NCBI GenBank assembly: GCA_040285825.1
Contig: JAUPSS010000001.1
Coordinates: 3,968,001 to 4,032,000 of the forward strand
Length of the DNA: 64,000 nt
Reading direction: 5' to 3'
Source of the DNA: Eukaryota sp. TZLM1-RC
Lineage: Eukaryota; Metamonada: BaSk clade
Part shown: positions 45,948 through 56,100 of the stretch, one piece after another
Position numbering within the stretch: position 1 is the stretch's first letter
How the letters are laid out: the number at the start of each line of letters is the position of its first letter
Position numbers and translations under genes: made by a program
Notes under the pieces: model-generated
Databases searched by the model: none
Told to the model about the DNA's origin: nothing
The model's input: the letters and a program-made list of their open reading frames with translations, nothing else

Positions 45948-46789
45948 CTACACTAAAAGAACCGCATTAATACAACCCTGAGATAAAAGATTAAAAACAA
46001 CATACATCTAGTTCTGGATTATTAGTAACTTGAGCAAACTTACCCCACACAACTTTTCCACTGGTGGTGACAAGGCCCAACTCAGAAACATTTACTTCGA
46101 TAATTGTACCCTTTGTCATTACACCAAGATTTGTAAAGGTAGAACTCGATGGGTTCTTCTTGACACCCAGTATATCTAAGCAAAAAGTGGTCTTGAGTTC
46201 TGGATGGGTAACGTGTGCTTTACGGAACCTCATAGCTGCTGGGCGAATAAAACGTTCATATTTTGGTGGTTTGCGAGTGAAACCATCACCTACAAAAGTA
46301 GCCTTGGTGACTAATCGTTTCCAGCTCTTTTTTTGACGTTTTCCTGTTCTAATGACCTTGAAGATTTCATCCTCTGGGATAGCTCTGATTTTTGGTATCG
46401 GGACATCCCATTTACCAGCCTTTTCCTTCTTCTTCTGTTTAATCATGTTTGAAAGAACTTTTCCACGGGAAACATTCTCACGATCAAGGAGATAAGCTGG
46501 TACAGCGCCATCAGGGACATTGTCATCAGTTGCGCGAGTAGTGTTTTTCTTTTCATGCATGTTGATCATTTTCTTCATTTGAGCCTTCTCCTTGAATCGC
46601 TGCTTGTTGAGGAGTTTAGCACGAAGACCATGAACAGATTTAGATTCCTTAGCTATACGGTGAGGTTCACGGGCTTCTCTCTTGCGTCTGAAGTGAACAG
46701 GAGAATCAAAGATCATACTGCCGCTCATGATAATCAAGACGACGACCATGGCGTTTGAGATGCAGTTCAATATGTTCATTCTGGGGCAT
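45948..46789 (-). CDS. NSA2: NSA2 ribosome biogenesis protein
   Basis: A nucleolar pre-60S assembly factor. Two introns must be removed: 46688-46718 (31 nt, GTATGA...TTCAG) and 45978-46005 (28 nt, GTATGT...TCTCAG). The start is ATG 46789 ([20 protein letters not shown]). The spliced protein is 260 aa, the same length as human NSA2, with [70 protein letters not shown] and the end [18 protein letters not shown]. Without splicing, both ends are wrong. Its start is only 104 bp from the divergent POC1 gene. Confidence 0.96.
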
Positions 46790-46893
46790 TTTGGAAGTAC
46801 AATGAAAGGAGAATGATTTACCTCAACGTTTCTATTTCACTGGCCACCACTTACAATCCCAACATTCAATTGACATTATTGTGCTTTTAGCGG
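46790..46893. promoter_or_regulatory. 104-bp bidirectional promoter region, NSA2 (-) / POC1 (+)
   Basis: The two start codons are separated by only 104 bp, so both promoters and 5' leaders must fit here. No TATA box is evident. Inference from spacing. Confidence 0.45.
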
Positions 46894-48147
46894 ATGTCTG
46901 AGCCCATCTCTCTCTTTAAATCAATACGAGGTCACCGCGGTACTGTCAATTCAGTTGCCTTTTCCTCTAATGGAACACAAATTACTACCTCTTCAAACGA
47001 CGAAACCGTCATGGTCTGGACCTTAACCCCTTCTTTTCGATCCTACCGGTGGACTGGGCATACTGACAAAGTTGTTGACGTCACTTTTCACCCAGACGGC
47101 GGCCACGTAGCCTCAGTATCACGTGATTCTACTGTACGCATCTGGAAAACCTGCGTTACTCCCGTTCCTCTTGTCATCTCTGGGCTTGCATCACCACTCC
47201 GTTGTGTAGCTTGGTCTTGTCATGGGGAACAGCTTGCAATTGCTGGTGATGATAAAACCATTCGCGTTTACTCAATCGAATCACTGATCGCACCCACTAA
47301 AACTACCAAAACAAAAGAAATATCAGCTAGTTCAGCTGGCGTTCGTTTTTCCCATTCGTTCCAAGGCCACAACCACTGGGTCAACACCATTTGTTTCCAG
47401 CCTGGCGACTGTGCTCTTTTAGCTTCTGGTGGTGAGGATGGTCGTCTGTGTTTGTTTGATAAGAGAGTGGGTCCCAAACCTATTTATTCAAAGAAAGAAT
47501 CTGGCGGTGCGATTTATTCCATGGATTATTCCCCTGATGGCAAGTTTATTGTTACGGGTTCCAAAGATGGTAAGGTTCGTTTATATGATTTAGAATCAAC
47601 TCAATTAGTTGCACTCTTTGAGGGTCATAAAGGTCCTGTGAGGTCAGTATGTTTTGGTTTTGGATCCCTATCTTTTTTGATTGCCTCTGCATCTGATGAC
47701 ACGTCATGCCGCGTTTGGTCTGTCACAGAAGGTTGTCTTTTGTACACACTATATGGCCATAATGCTCCTGTATCTGGGGTCGCTTTCTCTCAAGTAGAAG
47801 AACAAGACTCAATGTTACTTGCTACGAGTGGCGGAGACTCTGTTTTTCTTTGGAAAGTCAATATTGGTCTGGTCACTGAAGAATCTGCTTCAAGAGCAGC
47901 CGTTCCTGCTGTGGAGGACATTGATGAGGAAGTTGAGGAAGTTGAGGAAGAGGAAGAACCTCAAGTTTATGGTTTTGATCGTGATAATGTGGTGAGTCTG
48001 GGCACGGGTAAATTCGCAAAGACTTTGGAATCAATTCCTGATAATATAATGTATGCTCTAGAGTCTATTTCTGGCCAAATTGATTTAATTCATAGGAGGC
48101 TTGATGTTTTGGATAATAGAATTTCTATTGTGGAGGATAAGCTTTAG
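46894..48147 (+). CDS. POC1: POC1 centriolar WD40 protein
   Basis: 417 aa, single exon. Seven WD40 repeats (residues ~8-330), beginning FKSIRGHRGTVNSVAFSSNG. An acidic linker (~345-365) follows, then the C-terminal POC1 helix LESIPDNIMYALESISGQIDLIHRRLDVLDNRISIVEDKL (quoted in two parts here: LESIPDNIMYALESI and DLIHRRLDVLDNRI), which is diagnostic for POC1 over other WD proteins. POC1 stabilises centrioles and basal bodies and fits a flagellated cell with outer dynein arms. It shares a very short divergent promoter region with NSA2. Confidence 0.88.
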   Translation: MSEPISLFKSIRGHRGTVNSVAFSSNGTQITTSSNDETVMVWTLTPSFRSYRWTGHTDKVVDVTFHPDGGHVASVSRDSTVRIWKTCVTPVPLVISGLASPLRCVAWSCHGEQLAIAGDDKTIRVYSIESLIAPTKTTKTKEISASSAGVRFSHSFQGHNHWVNTICFQPGDCALLASGGEDGRLCLFDKRVGPKPIYSKKESGGAIYSMDYSPDGKFIVTGSKDGKVRLYDLESTQLVALFEGHKGPVRSVCFGFGSLSFLIASASDDTSCRVWSVTEGCLLYTLYGHNAPVSGVAFSQVEEQDSMLLATSGGDSVFLWKVNIGLVTEESASRAAVPAVEDIDEEVEEVEEEEEPQVYGFDRDNVVSLGTGKFAKTLESIPDNIMYALESISGQIDLIHRRLDVLDNRISIVEDKL

Positions 48148-48459
48148 GATTGGTTGAGAATGTATTTTATTGTGTATTTTTTTTGTAATTTTAAATTAAT
48201 TTGATAAAATTGAGTTAAATCGGATTTAATGTTGGAGTTGCAATTTTGTTTGGATATAGTGCTTTTATTGTGGTTTGAATATCGTGTATCAATGAGCCTC
48301 TGCTGAAGGAAACACTGTCTCTGAATAATTTTTTCTGATGAAAGAGGTGATTTATATTGTGATTGGATTGATAATTCTCAGCTGTTGTTGACTTTGTCTC
48401 CTGTAATGTTGCACATGACACTTTGGTTCAAAGAAAAAAACTCAATCCTGTGAGTGATC
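48148..48459. other. Intergenic after POC1
   Basis: AT-rich. Nothing recognised. Confidence 0.4.
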
Positions 48460-48780
48460 TTGATTTAAAAGCAAAAAAAACATAGAAAATATGATCAAGA
48501 TATCGAAGAAGCTAATGCTGATAGAAATACACAGCTAGTTTTTATTGCTTTTCCATTTTCGATAAATGTAAGATTATCAGATAAAGCAGAAATTTTTTTA
48601 AATGACTTCCAAAAAATGGTTCAAGAAAAAACAATGAAAAGATTTGATATTTTTTATGGCGTTCACGGATTCAATTTGCCATTATTAATAGATTACCACG
48701 GTTTTTCAATCAAATAAGAGAAGCTTTAGCTAGACAGCAAGCACATCAAGATTTTGTAGAGGAAATCTTGGTTCAATGAT
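48460..48780 (+). mobile_element. Restriction-like endonuclease C-terminal fragment (non-LTR element)
   Basis: Without a start, one frame reads KHRKYDQDIEE, then LVFIAFPFSINV and AEIFLNDFQKMV. It then switches frame to RLPRFFNQIREALARQQ...VEEILVQ-stop. The K..KY motif and the FPFS...FLNDF tail match the same region of element A (KRDKY, FVPFSFPIF, FLNDF). This is a decayed 3' end of a related but distinct element. Confidence 0.55.
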
Positions 48781-48949
48781 AGTCGTCCCATTAGTTATGA
48801 ATTAATTTAATTAAGTGTGCATGTTCAATAAATATCGAAAAATTGCTTTCAAAAAAACTAAACACAAAAATTAAAATTCTAAATCTTCATATCCCAAATC
48901 AGCCAACACAAAGTGTCTGGAAGTTTTTCCTTCATAAAAGCAACCAAGA

Positions 48950-49225
48950 GTTAATCAAGTAGAAGACAATAACGGGACAACACCTTTAAAAGTTGAAAAT
49001 ACAATTCTGCTCTGCCGAAACAGTTTGTTAAAAATTCTTCCTGTACGTTGTTTTACAATTTCGACAAAATCATCCAAAAAAAATGAAGAAAGTGGTCCAA
49101 GCGTACCATGTAAGGAAAAAGCAAATGGACAAAGGACATAGTGAGTGTGAGATTCAGCATTCAAGAAAACCAACTTAGCTTTATATTTATCAATTTTAGG
49201 ATTTTCGGCAACAGACAGCGGATTC
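48950..49225 (-). mobile_element. Restriction-like endonuclease C-terminal fragment, opposite strand
   Basis: Reads PKIDKYKAKL, then YVLCPFAFSLHGTLGP, FFLDDFVEIVKQRTGR and FNKLFRQSRIVFSTFKGVVP. Order and spacing match element A (K..KY, FVPFSFPIFGN, FLNDFDNLC, ...LWKNRVIFALYRSVP). It is a further diverged family member, lying tail to tail with the fragment at 48460-48780 and just upstream of TOP3B. Confidence 0.55.
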
Positions 49226-49342
49226 TTGTGTTATGACTGAGCTAATGGTATGAAAGAAATATAACACACATCAGTAATAGTAGTTTTTCTTTAGTGTGTT
49301 GAACGTTCAAAATTGATTGACAAGATCATTTATCTTTTTTCA

Positions 49343-51967
49343 ATGGTGAAGACCGTCTTTATAGCCGAGAAGCCTTCTGTCGCTCTTGCGTTATCACAGG
49401 CTCTTTCCAATGGTAACTTCTCTACCTCTAAAACTTCGTCTACTCCCATTCACAGCTTCACTCTTCACTACAATGGTAAGTCGCTCAACTGCCAGTCTTC
49501 TTCTGTCACAGGACATCTCTACAACCGTGATTTTCCTCCTTCCTTCAATAACCGTAGCAATGTCAATCCCATAGACCTGTACTCTGCCCCTACTGTGCTT
49601 GTTCCAACCAACACCAAGCTCCTCTCTCATCTCACGAATCTCTGCAAAAATGCACAGATTCTCTACCTAGCATTAGATAATGATGCAGAAGGGGAGAAAA
49701 TCTGCATGGATGTACAAAATCTTGTTTCAAAGACCCTACCCTCTTCTTGTTCTCTCCTTCGTCTTCGTTTCTCATCCCTTCTTCGTTCCGATCTTCTCTC
49801 TGCTCTCAACAAGGCTTCTACAACAGACGTTCTGCTTGCTAAATCTGTGGACGCAAGACAAGAAATTGACCTTAAAGTAGGGGTCTCATTTACAAGATAC
49901 CAGACTGATTTTCTTAAAGGAAAGTTTAATTTTGACAGTAATACCATTTCTTATGGTCCGGTCCAGACTCCAACCTTGGGATTTGTGGTTGCCCAAGAAG
50001 ATTTGATAAAGAAATTTGTGCCTGAACGTTATTATGAAATTGAATTTTCAACATCTGGGCTAAATTTTAGGTGTTCTAGAGGTGCTATTTATGATGAGCA
50101 ATTGGCACACGTGATACGGTCATTAATCATACATAATGCGAACGGAAACTATCAAATCAAAAATGTGATTAAGAAAAAGGAGTCTAGAACTCGTCCACTG
50201 GCATTAAATACTGTCGAATTTTTAAAAAAATGCTCTCAATGTGGAATATCACCAGATTCGGCAATGCATCTAGCTGAGGATCTCTATTTGGAATCTTGCA
50301 TTACTTACCCCCGCACAGAATCTACAGCATACCAATCAAACTTTGAATTCAAAAGGATTCTTAATGAGGTCACGTCACATTCTGTTTTAGGAAAGTTTGC
50401 TCAATCATTGGCTAATCAATCGCGTTTACAACCCAGAAAAGGAAAGGATGTTGGTGATCACTTGCCGATATCTCCACTAAGGTTACCTTCAAGAAATAGA
50501 AGTGCTCAACATTTAAAAGTTTTTGATATTGTTTTGTGTCACTTCTTGAGATGTTTAAGCGAGGATGCTGAGTTGTCAGTGGTGAAAATTTCAATCTCTA
50601 TTGGTGATGAGCTTTTCGAGACGTCAACCCGAAAATTTGAAAAATTAGGTTTTTTAGCAATCAAATCTTCAAGTGTTGAAAATGAGGATCAGGAAGAGAC
50701 CACTTCTAATTTTACCCAAAATTTTGTTAAGGGTGAGGTTGTTTCCCTCCAACCATCTAACATTTCTATTATTTCAGGCCAAACAGTTTCTCCATCTTTT
50801 CTGACCGAGTCGGCTCTTATTGACCTAATGGAACGTCATCATATAGGTACTGATGCAAGCATAGCTTCCCATCTGACAAATATTGTAAATAGAGGTTACG
50901 TCACCGTTGATGGGCCACACAGGAAGTACGTGCCTACTGAACTGGGCAGATTACTTTACCACGCTTACCTTAAAATAGATCCTGATCTTTGCCAAGCTAA
51001 TGTTCGGGGAGAGATTCAGAGATCCGTGGAGCTGATTGCAGCAGGTAAAGCTGTTTTTGATGTTGTGCTGGAATACTCGCTACTGAATTTCAAACGAAAA
51101 TTTGAATATTTTTCTGCAAATATTCAAATAATGGTTGATCTTTTTTCTTCTAAATTTGATACCGTAGCAGCTTCAGCCAAGCCTGTTTCTCGATGCGGGA
51201 ACTGTTCGCGGTATTTAAAGCTGATTACAACAAACCCACCAAGATTATATTGTGCTTATTGTGAAGAAAACTTCTCTATACCTTTTCTACAAAAGTCAAG
51301 AGAGTATGACGTGTCATCTGTGGAGAATATGATGTGTAGTGTGGATTCCTTTGGCCTTTGTGTGTCTAATTCAAGTGGTCGTAAGCTTTTGTTTTGTCCT
51401 AGATGCAGTCAAGCTAAGAATTTCACTGTTCAATGTGTTTTTTGTTGTTTTGAAGACTGTCCACATAGAATTCGTAAATTCTCTTTTGGAGAGTGCAAGG
51501 AAGGTTGTGGAGGGCATTTGTTTTTTGAATACTCAAACAAAATTTCCCTTTATTGTGGAAAATGTGACTTTAAATTAAATTGTCCAGCAATCGCTAAATA
51601 TGAACTGAAAGATCAAAAATGTGATTGTCAATCAAAATTGATTGATGTTTGGTTTAAAAAAGGGTTCACATTACCCGTAAAGTTTAGAGATGCTGGTTAT
51701 TCCATTACAGAAATCAATACTCTTTGCTTGTGGTGTGATCCACTTTTACTCTCTCTATCGCACACATCATCCAAGCAACCTACCCCTGTCCACCATAGAG
51801 GTCGAGGTAGTCGAGGTGGAAGAGGTAGGGGAGGTCGAGGTCGAGGTCGAGGAAACAGTAGAGGTAGGGGAGGTGGAAGAGGCAGGGGAAGGAAGACTGA
51901 TGATAGACTAAGTTCGGCACAGCAAGCCTATGTATACAAGGGACACGATGCATTTTTCCAGATTTAG
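49343..51967 (+). CDS. TOP3B: DNA topoisomerase III, beta type, with RGG tail
   Basis: Type IA topoisomerase, 874 aa from ATG 49343 (MVKTVFIAEKPSVALAL). ATG 49313 is also in frame but adds a segment outside the family start. The TOPRIM domain has the N-terminal AEKPS Glu and the acidic metal site LDNDAEGEKI. SVDARQEIDLKVGVSFTRYQ and the SYGPVQTPTLGF motif are close to TOP3B. The active-site Tyr is in SCITYPRTEST. Late cysteine motifs (CGNC...CAYC, CPRC, CGKC) form zinc ribbons. The C-terminus (~826-856) is an Arg/Gly-rich RGG box, as in animal TOP3B, where it binds RNA and helps unlink mRNA and DNA with TDRD3. RNA activity here is inferred from that feature. Single exon. Confidence 0.92.
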   Translation: MVKTVFIAEKPSVALALSQALSNGNFSTSKTSSTPIHSFTLHYNGKSLNCQSSSVTGHLYNRDFPPSFNNRSNVNPIDLYSAPTVLVPTNTKLLSHLTNLCKNAQILYLALDNDAEGEKICMDVQNLVSKTLPSSCSLLRLRFSSLLRSDLLSALNKASTTDVLLAKSVDARQEIDLKVGVSFTRYQTDFLKGKFNFDSNTISYGPVQTPTLGFVVAQEDLIKKFVPERYYEIEFSTSGLNFRCSRGAIYDEQLAHVIRSLIIHNANGNYQIKNVIKKKESRTRPLALNTVEFLKKCSQCGISPDSAMHLAEDLYLESCITYPRTESTAYQSNFEFKRILNEVTSHSVLGKFAQSLANQSRLQPRKGKDVGDHLPISPLRLPSRNRSAQHLKVFDIVLCHFLRCLSEDAELSVVKISISIGDELFETSTRKFEKLGFLAIKSSSVENEDQEETTSNFTQNFVKGEVVSLQPSNISIISGQTVSPSFLTESALIDLMERHHIGTDASIASHLTNIVNRGYVTVDGPHRKYVPTELGRLLYHAYLKIDPDLCQANVRGEIQRSVELIAAGKAVFDVVLEYSLLNFKRKFEYFSANIQIMVDLFSSKFDTVAASAKPVSRCGNCSRYLKLITTNPPRLYCAYCEENFSIPFLQKSREYDVSSVENMMCSVDSFGLCVSNSSGRKLLFCPRCSQAKNFTVQCVFCCFEDCPHRIRKFSFGECKEGCGGHLFFEYSNKISLYCGKCDFKLNCPAIAKYELKDQKCDCQSKLIDVWFKKGFTLPVKFRDAGYSITEINTLCLWCDPLLLSLSHTSSKQPTPVHHRGRGSRGGRGRGGRGRGRGNSRGRGGGRGRGRKTDDRLSSAQQAYVYKGHDAFFQI

Positions 51968-53167
51968 CTATTTTATTGTATTTTAATCATTTTTTAATTA
52001 ATTTTTTTTCAATTTATTTTTTTCCTTTCAGGCAGTTTTCCCAATATTTATTTGTTCGAGGTTCACATTCAGCTTTTTAAACTTTTATTTATCTTTATTA
52101 TTATGATTTCTAATTTTGTTTGCTGGTTAACTCTTTATAAATGTCTTTGTATGACACTTGTTCTTTGTATGTGAGAAAGAGGAAGGAAACAGAAATTTTA
52201 TCAGCAGACGCAGAACGATGTCGAGATTCAAAAATGCATTGTGGAGAACCATTACTGTATTGTTAAAAGATTAACTAAATGTTAAGAAAATGCATAAATA
52301 TTCCATGAGCAATGATGACGTGATCCACTTTCCTAAAAGGGAAAATCACGTTTAGCCACAGCTAACTTAAATATTCCATGGTCAATGTCAAAATTGTATT
52401 AATTTTCAAAGTATCTTATCGTTCTTTTTTTGGTGCCACACTTGGGTAACCTTTTAAACTTCATGGTACACTGAATAATTTAGAGAACAAATTGTGTTGA
52501 GTTGTCAGCGCTTTTGTTCAAGTTCATTAATTGTTAAGTCTAAAGAGCAAAATTAAGCCTCTATTTTGAAGTTAAACGGGGGAATTCATATCAATCAACG
52601 TAATAGTCAGACGTCACCTTACGTCTGATCTATTTTATGGGTACAGTCCACGATTGAATTTTAGAATAAAACTTGTTATTTCAAAATGTGCTGAAGCTTG
52701 AATGTGTAGTAATATCTTAGAGGGCAGGTTTTCTTTCATGAACCAGTAATTAGAATTAACCATTACCTTGCATATGACGTTCCATGAAAGCAACAATGGA
52801 ACCAATAGTTTCATTAGGATTTAACCAGATAAAAGAGTTGTATGAGCCATTGAGAGAACCAAAAAGGTGGATGCTAATTTTGTATATGATTCATGCTGAC
52901 CCAAAAATTCAGTTTCTATTTACTATTGAAACCTACACTCTTATTTGGGTTCTTTTGGGCAATTAATCATCTATCAAGAAAGATGAGCATTATTTATGGA
53001 ATGTATTACAGTTGGTATTCATAGGGAAAAGTGTTAGCCTTGGATAATATTTATAATAGTTTATTTATAGTTTATTAATAGTTATTGTATTATTGCGCCC
53101 ATGCGCTTAAGTTAAGGGAAATTCTCATTCCCTTGTAATAAATCTAATTACATTTAAGGTATACTCA
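51968..53167. other. Intergenic / upstream flank of the Ty3 element
   Basis: No clear LTR or primer-binding site was found before the gag ATG. A 60-codon ORF at 52784-52966 (FNQIKELYEPLREPK...HADPKIQFLFTIE...VLLGN) loosely resembles the segment between reverse transcriptase and RNase H in Ty3 elements and may be another remnant. An imperfect inverted repeat (GTGATCC...AAATCAC) lies at ~52320-52350. Confidence 0.3.
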
Positions 53168-56100
53168 ATGTCTAACCCCCACAGATCATCAATACGTATT
53201 GGATCACCTTTGGGTGGTTCCAATGACAACTCCGAGACTGTTAGGACTGATCCTCCTACGTCTCACTCTTCGAGTTCTTCCTCCCGAACTCCTCAGTCGG
53301 GACCAGAACAACCCTTGTCAACTGGGTCTGAGGGAAGCAATGCTTCTTCTCCTCCTGTGTTAACTCCTCCCTCCGGAGATTCTGTTACACAACCCAATGT
53401 TACGAGTTCTTCCTCCCAAACTCCTCAGTTGGGAATAGAACAACCCTCTGGTGGCGAGAGAAGTGATACTTCCTCTCAACCCTCGGGTCAAGGTTCCACT
53501 CCATCTACGGATGACGTTCCTGTGGTTCCTATCAGTCTTCCTGTTCCTCCCTCTAATGTGGAAAACTTTGTACCTCTTTCTCCTCCCCCTGGTTCTGAAG
53601 GAGAGGTTGAAGATTCCCTTTTAGGTCCTGAACAGTTCAGTACTTTAGATGAATATCTGAAGTATATCATCAACCAGACTGATCCTGACTCGGCCAGCAA
53701 CAAGATATCTGAGCTGTTGAAGCTCAAGAGGGTAGAGCCTCCCTCTTCACCTATTGTTTGCGCTCCTGTTGCTCCTTCCACTTCTTCTACGGAAGTTCCT
53801 GGGGAAGGACAACAAGTTCCTTCTACTTCTTCTACGGAAGCTCCTGGGGAAGGACAACAAGTTCCTTCTACTTCTTCTACGGAAGCTCCTGGGGAAGGAC
53901 AACAAGCTCCTTCCATTCCTTCTAGGGAAGTTCCTATGGAAAGCAGCCCTCCGCAACAACCAGCTCCTCCTGCAGTCCCTGCTGGTAACTCTAATCCTAC
54001 TACTCCTTCTCGAGAAGTTCCTGTAGCAGGTCCTCCTAATACTTCTGCTCCTACTACGGTAGCTCCTACAGAAGTCCATTCAACTCCATCTGTTCCTCCT
54101 TCGGGAGTTCCTACTAGAGGAGTAATTCATATTCCCCCAACCTCTGGCCAGACTCCTCAGCAAGGTCACGTTGTTTCTTCTGTTCCTGCTGCTTGGCAGG
54201 TGCTTAGTGCTGCACAGCCTAACACCTATCAAGCCCCAAGCCAGCCCCAGGAATCAGATTCTCCTTTCATCTCTACCCAGCAGAGGACTGAAGCACAAAC
54301 TTTAGTTCTCAATGCTGGTATTGAGTTAATGCAAGGAGATCCTGCATCGATTCCTCCCAACGAACTCATTGCTGCTTTACCCCCATTTTGGGGTCCAGAA
54401 GTGGTTAATGATCACGGCTTTAGGATACGCAGAAGAATTGGCCCCTACTTCCCAACGGAGGAAGTAGACAATCTTACGGTTCGTTGTGACCCTCCTCCAA
54501 TTTATCCTCAACGGGATACTGTTGGAGGGTTCAGAACTCCTCGTGAAGGTGTACAGAGGATTTTCGCTGGTGATGAGCTGAATCTCTTCCTCAATCGATG
54601 TAACCCATGTCCTTTCCCCAGGTTTAGCCCTGGATACAATGCCTCTCTTGATATTTATATCAATAGAGATTTCAGGACTGGATGGTGGTACACTTACACT
54701 ACGAACTACCAAAGATTGTACCTGCAAGACCGCAGACCTGACCTTTGTGCGTCATATTTTGGTCCGGAGCATAGAAGGAATAGGCCTTTAAGGGATGCCC
54801 TGATGAATGTACAGGAGAACATTGGCGTCACCAATTCTAGTTCTCTTCTGTGGGTCAATATCGATGGTAATGTGCAAAGTTACTATCCGAGTGATCATGA
54901 CCCAGTAGAATTGAGAACTTCTGAGCCTGACCCAGTTGAGACAGACACAGTTTTCTCATCTTTGAGCATTGAGCCTCAGGATGACCAACAACAAGATGAG
55001 CCGATGGCAACTACTGACACTGTTGAGACAGTGCAACAACCTGTAGTTGTCCAATCTCAGGATCCATCAACTCCTTCCCAGGTTCCTCAGGACCCTAGGC
55101 TCCTAGGAGCAACTCCTTCTAACACTCCCATAGCTCCCCAGTTTTCCAACACTCTACTGATGGAAGCTATGGCGAGTTCACAAGATAGAGATAGAGATAG
55201 ACAAAGAGGTGGTCGTCCTAGAAAACCCACCCTGGAAGCCAACGATATCTCTGACCCTGTAAGGATCTTGAAATTCATCGACAGATTTATTCTGTATGCT
55301 AGGACTGAGAGGACCATTGAAGAGAGAGATATCAATGAATCTGATCCTACTCAAGTCAGACTAGCAAGAGAAGTGTCTGAATTAAGAAGGCAACTTGAGG
55401 AACGTTCTCGTCCTTCTGCCACTCCTCAATCCATAAGCAGAGAAAACCGGAACCTCCCTCTCAATCAGAGATATGGTAACCCCCTCCACGAGTGGGACCG
55501 ATTCAGAGCTGCTGCTCAAGTCGACCCTCGTAGGATTGCCTCCTGCGTTACTCCAGAGTGCTTAGCTGCTCTGAGAGCTCAAGGCAGATTTTCGTCTATG
55601 TCTGATAGTATCTCAGCTATCGACAACATTAATGAGGAGCAAATATGGGAATCAATTTTACACCTCAGCCAGTATAGTACTTTAGAAACGGCGAGGAATC
55701 AGTTATATAGAGTTCAGATGAATTGGAATATTCAGGACTTTAGGAATCGCTGGGGCGACTTCACTGTGAGGCTAATGAGAACAGTTTCACGAAGTACCGC
55801 CATTTCTGACGTCAGGGCAAGCGACCGTGCCTTGTATGGTCAACATTTCCTACAGCGCATTCAAAACTGGAAAATTGCAACCCATATGATCGATTCTGTT
55901 GGTATTCAGGCCATCAGTGACAACCTGAGAACAGTATGGTCCACACCCAATGTTTGGCAACACCATACTTTACAACAATTTGTCGACATCCTTGCTGCTG
56001 AATACATGAGTTGGTGTTCAGCAAGATCCTATGACGAGCAAAGGGCCAATATCAGTGACAGCTATCAACAACATATGGGTCACTATGTTAGAGCAAACCC

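Noticed and set aside
49394-49947. Arg-rich minus-strand ORFs within TOP3B
   Set aside because: Antisense of Ser/Leu-rich conserved topoisomerase codons.
53020-53167. 5' LTR of the Ty3 element beginning TGTTAGCC near 53030
   Set aside because: No matching 3' LTR exists in the window, no primer-binding site is evident after it, and a CA end cannot be fixed, so it is not claimed.
53771-53950. CRISPR-like array
   Set aside because: Repeats are adjacent without spacers, in frame and coding; a protein tandem repeat in a eukaryotic retroelement.
53488-54079. Cys/Gly- and Arg/Ser-rich minus-strand ORFs over the gag repeat
   Set aside because: Antisense readings of the 45-bp tandem repeat; their periodicity is inherited from it.
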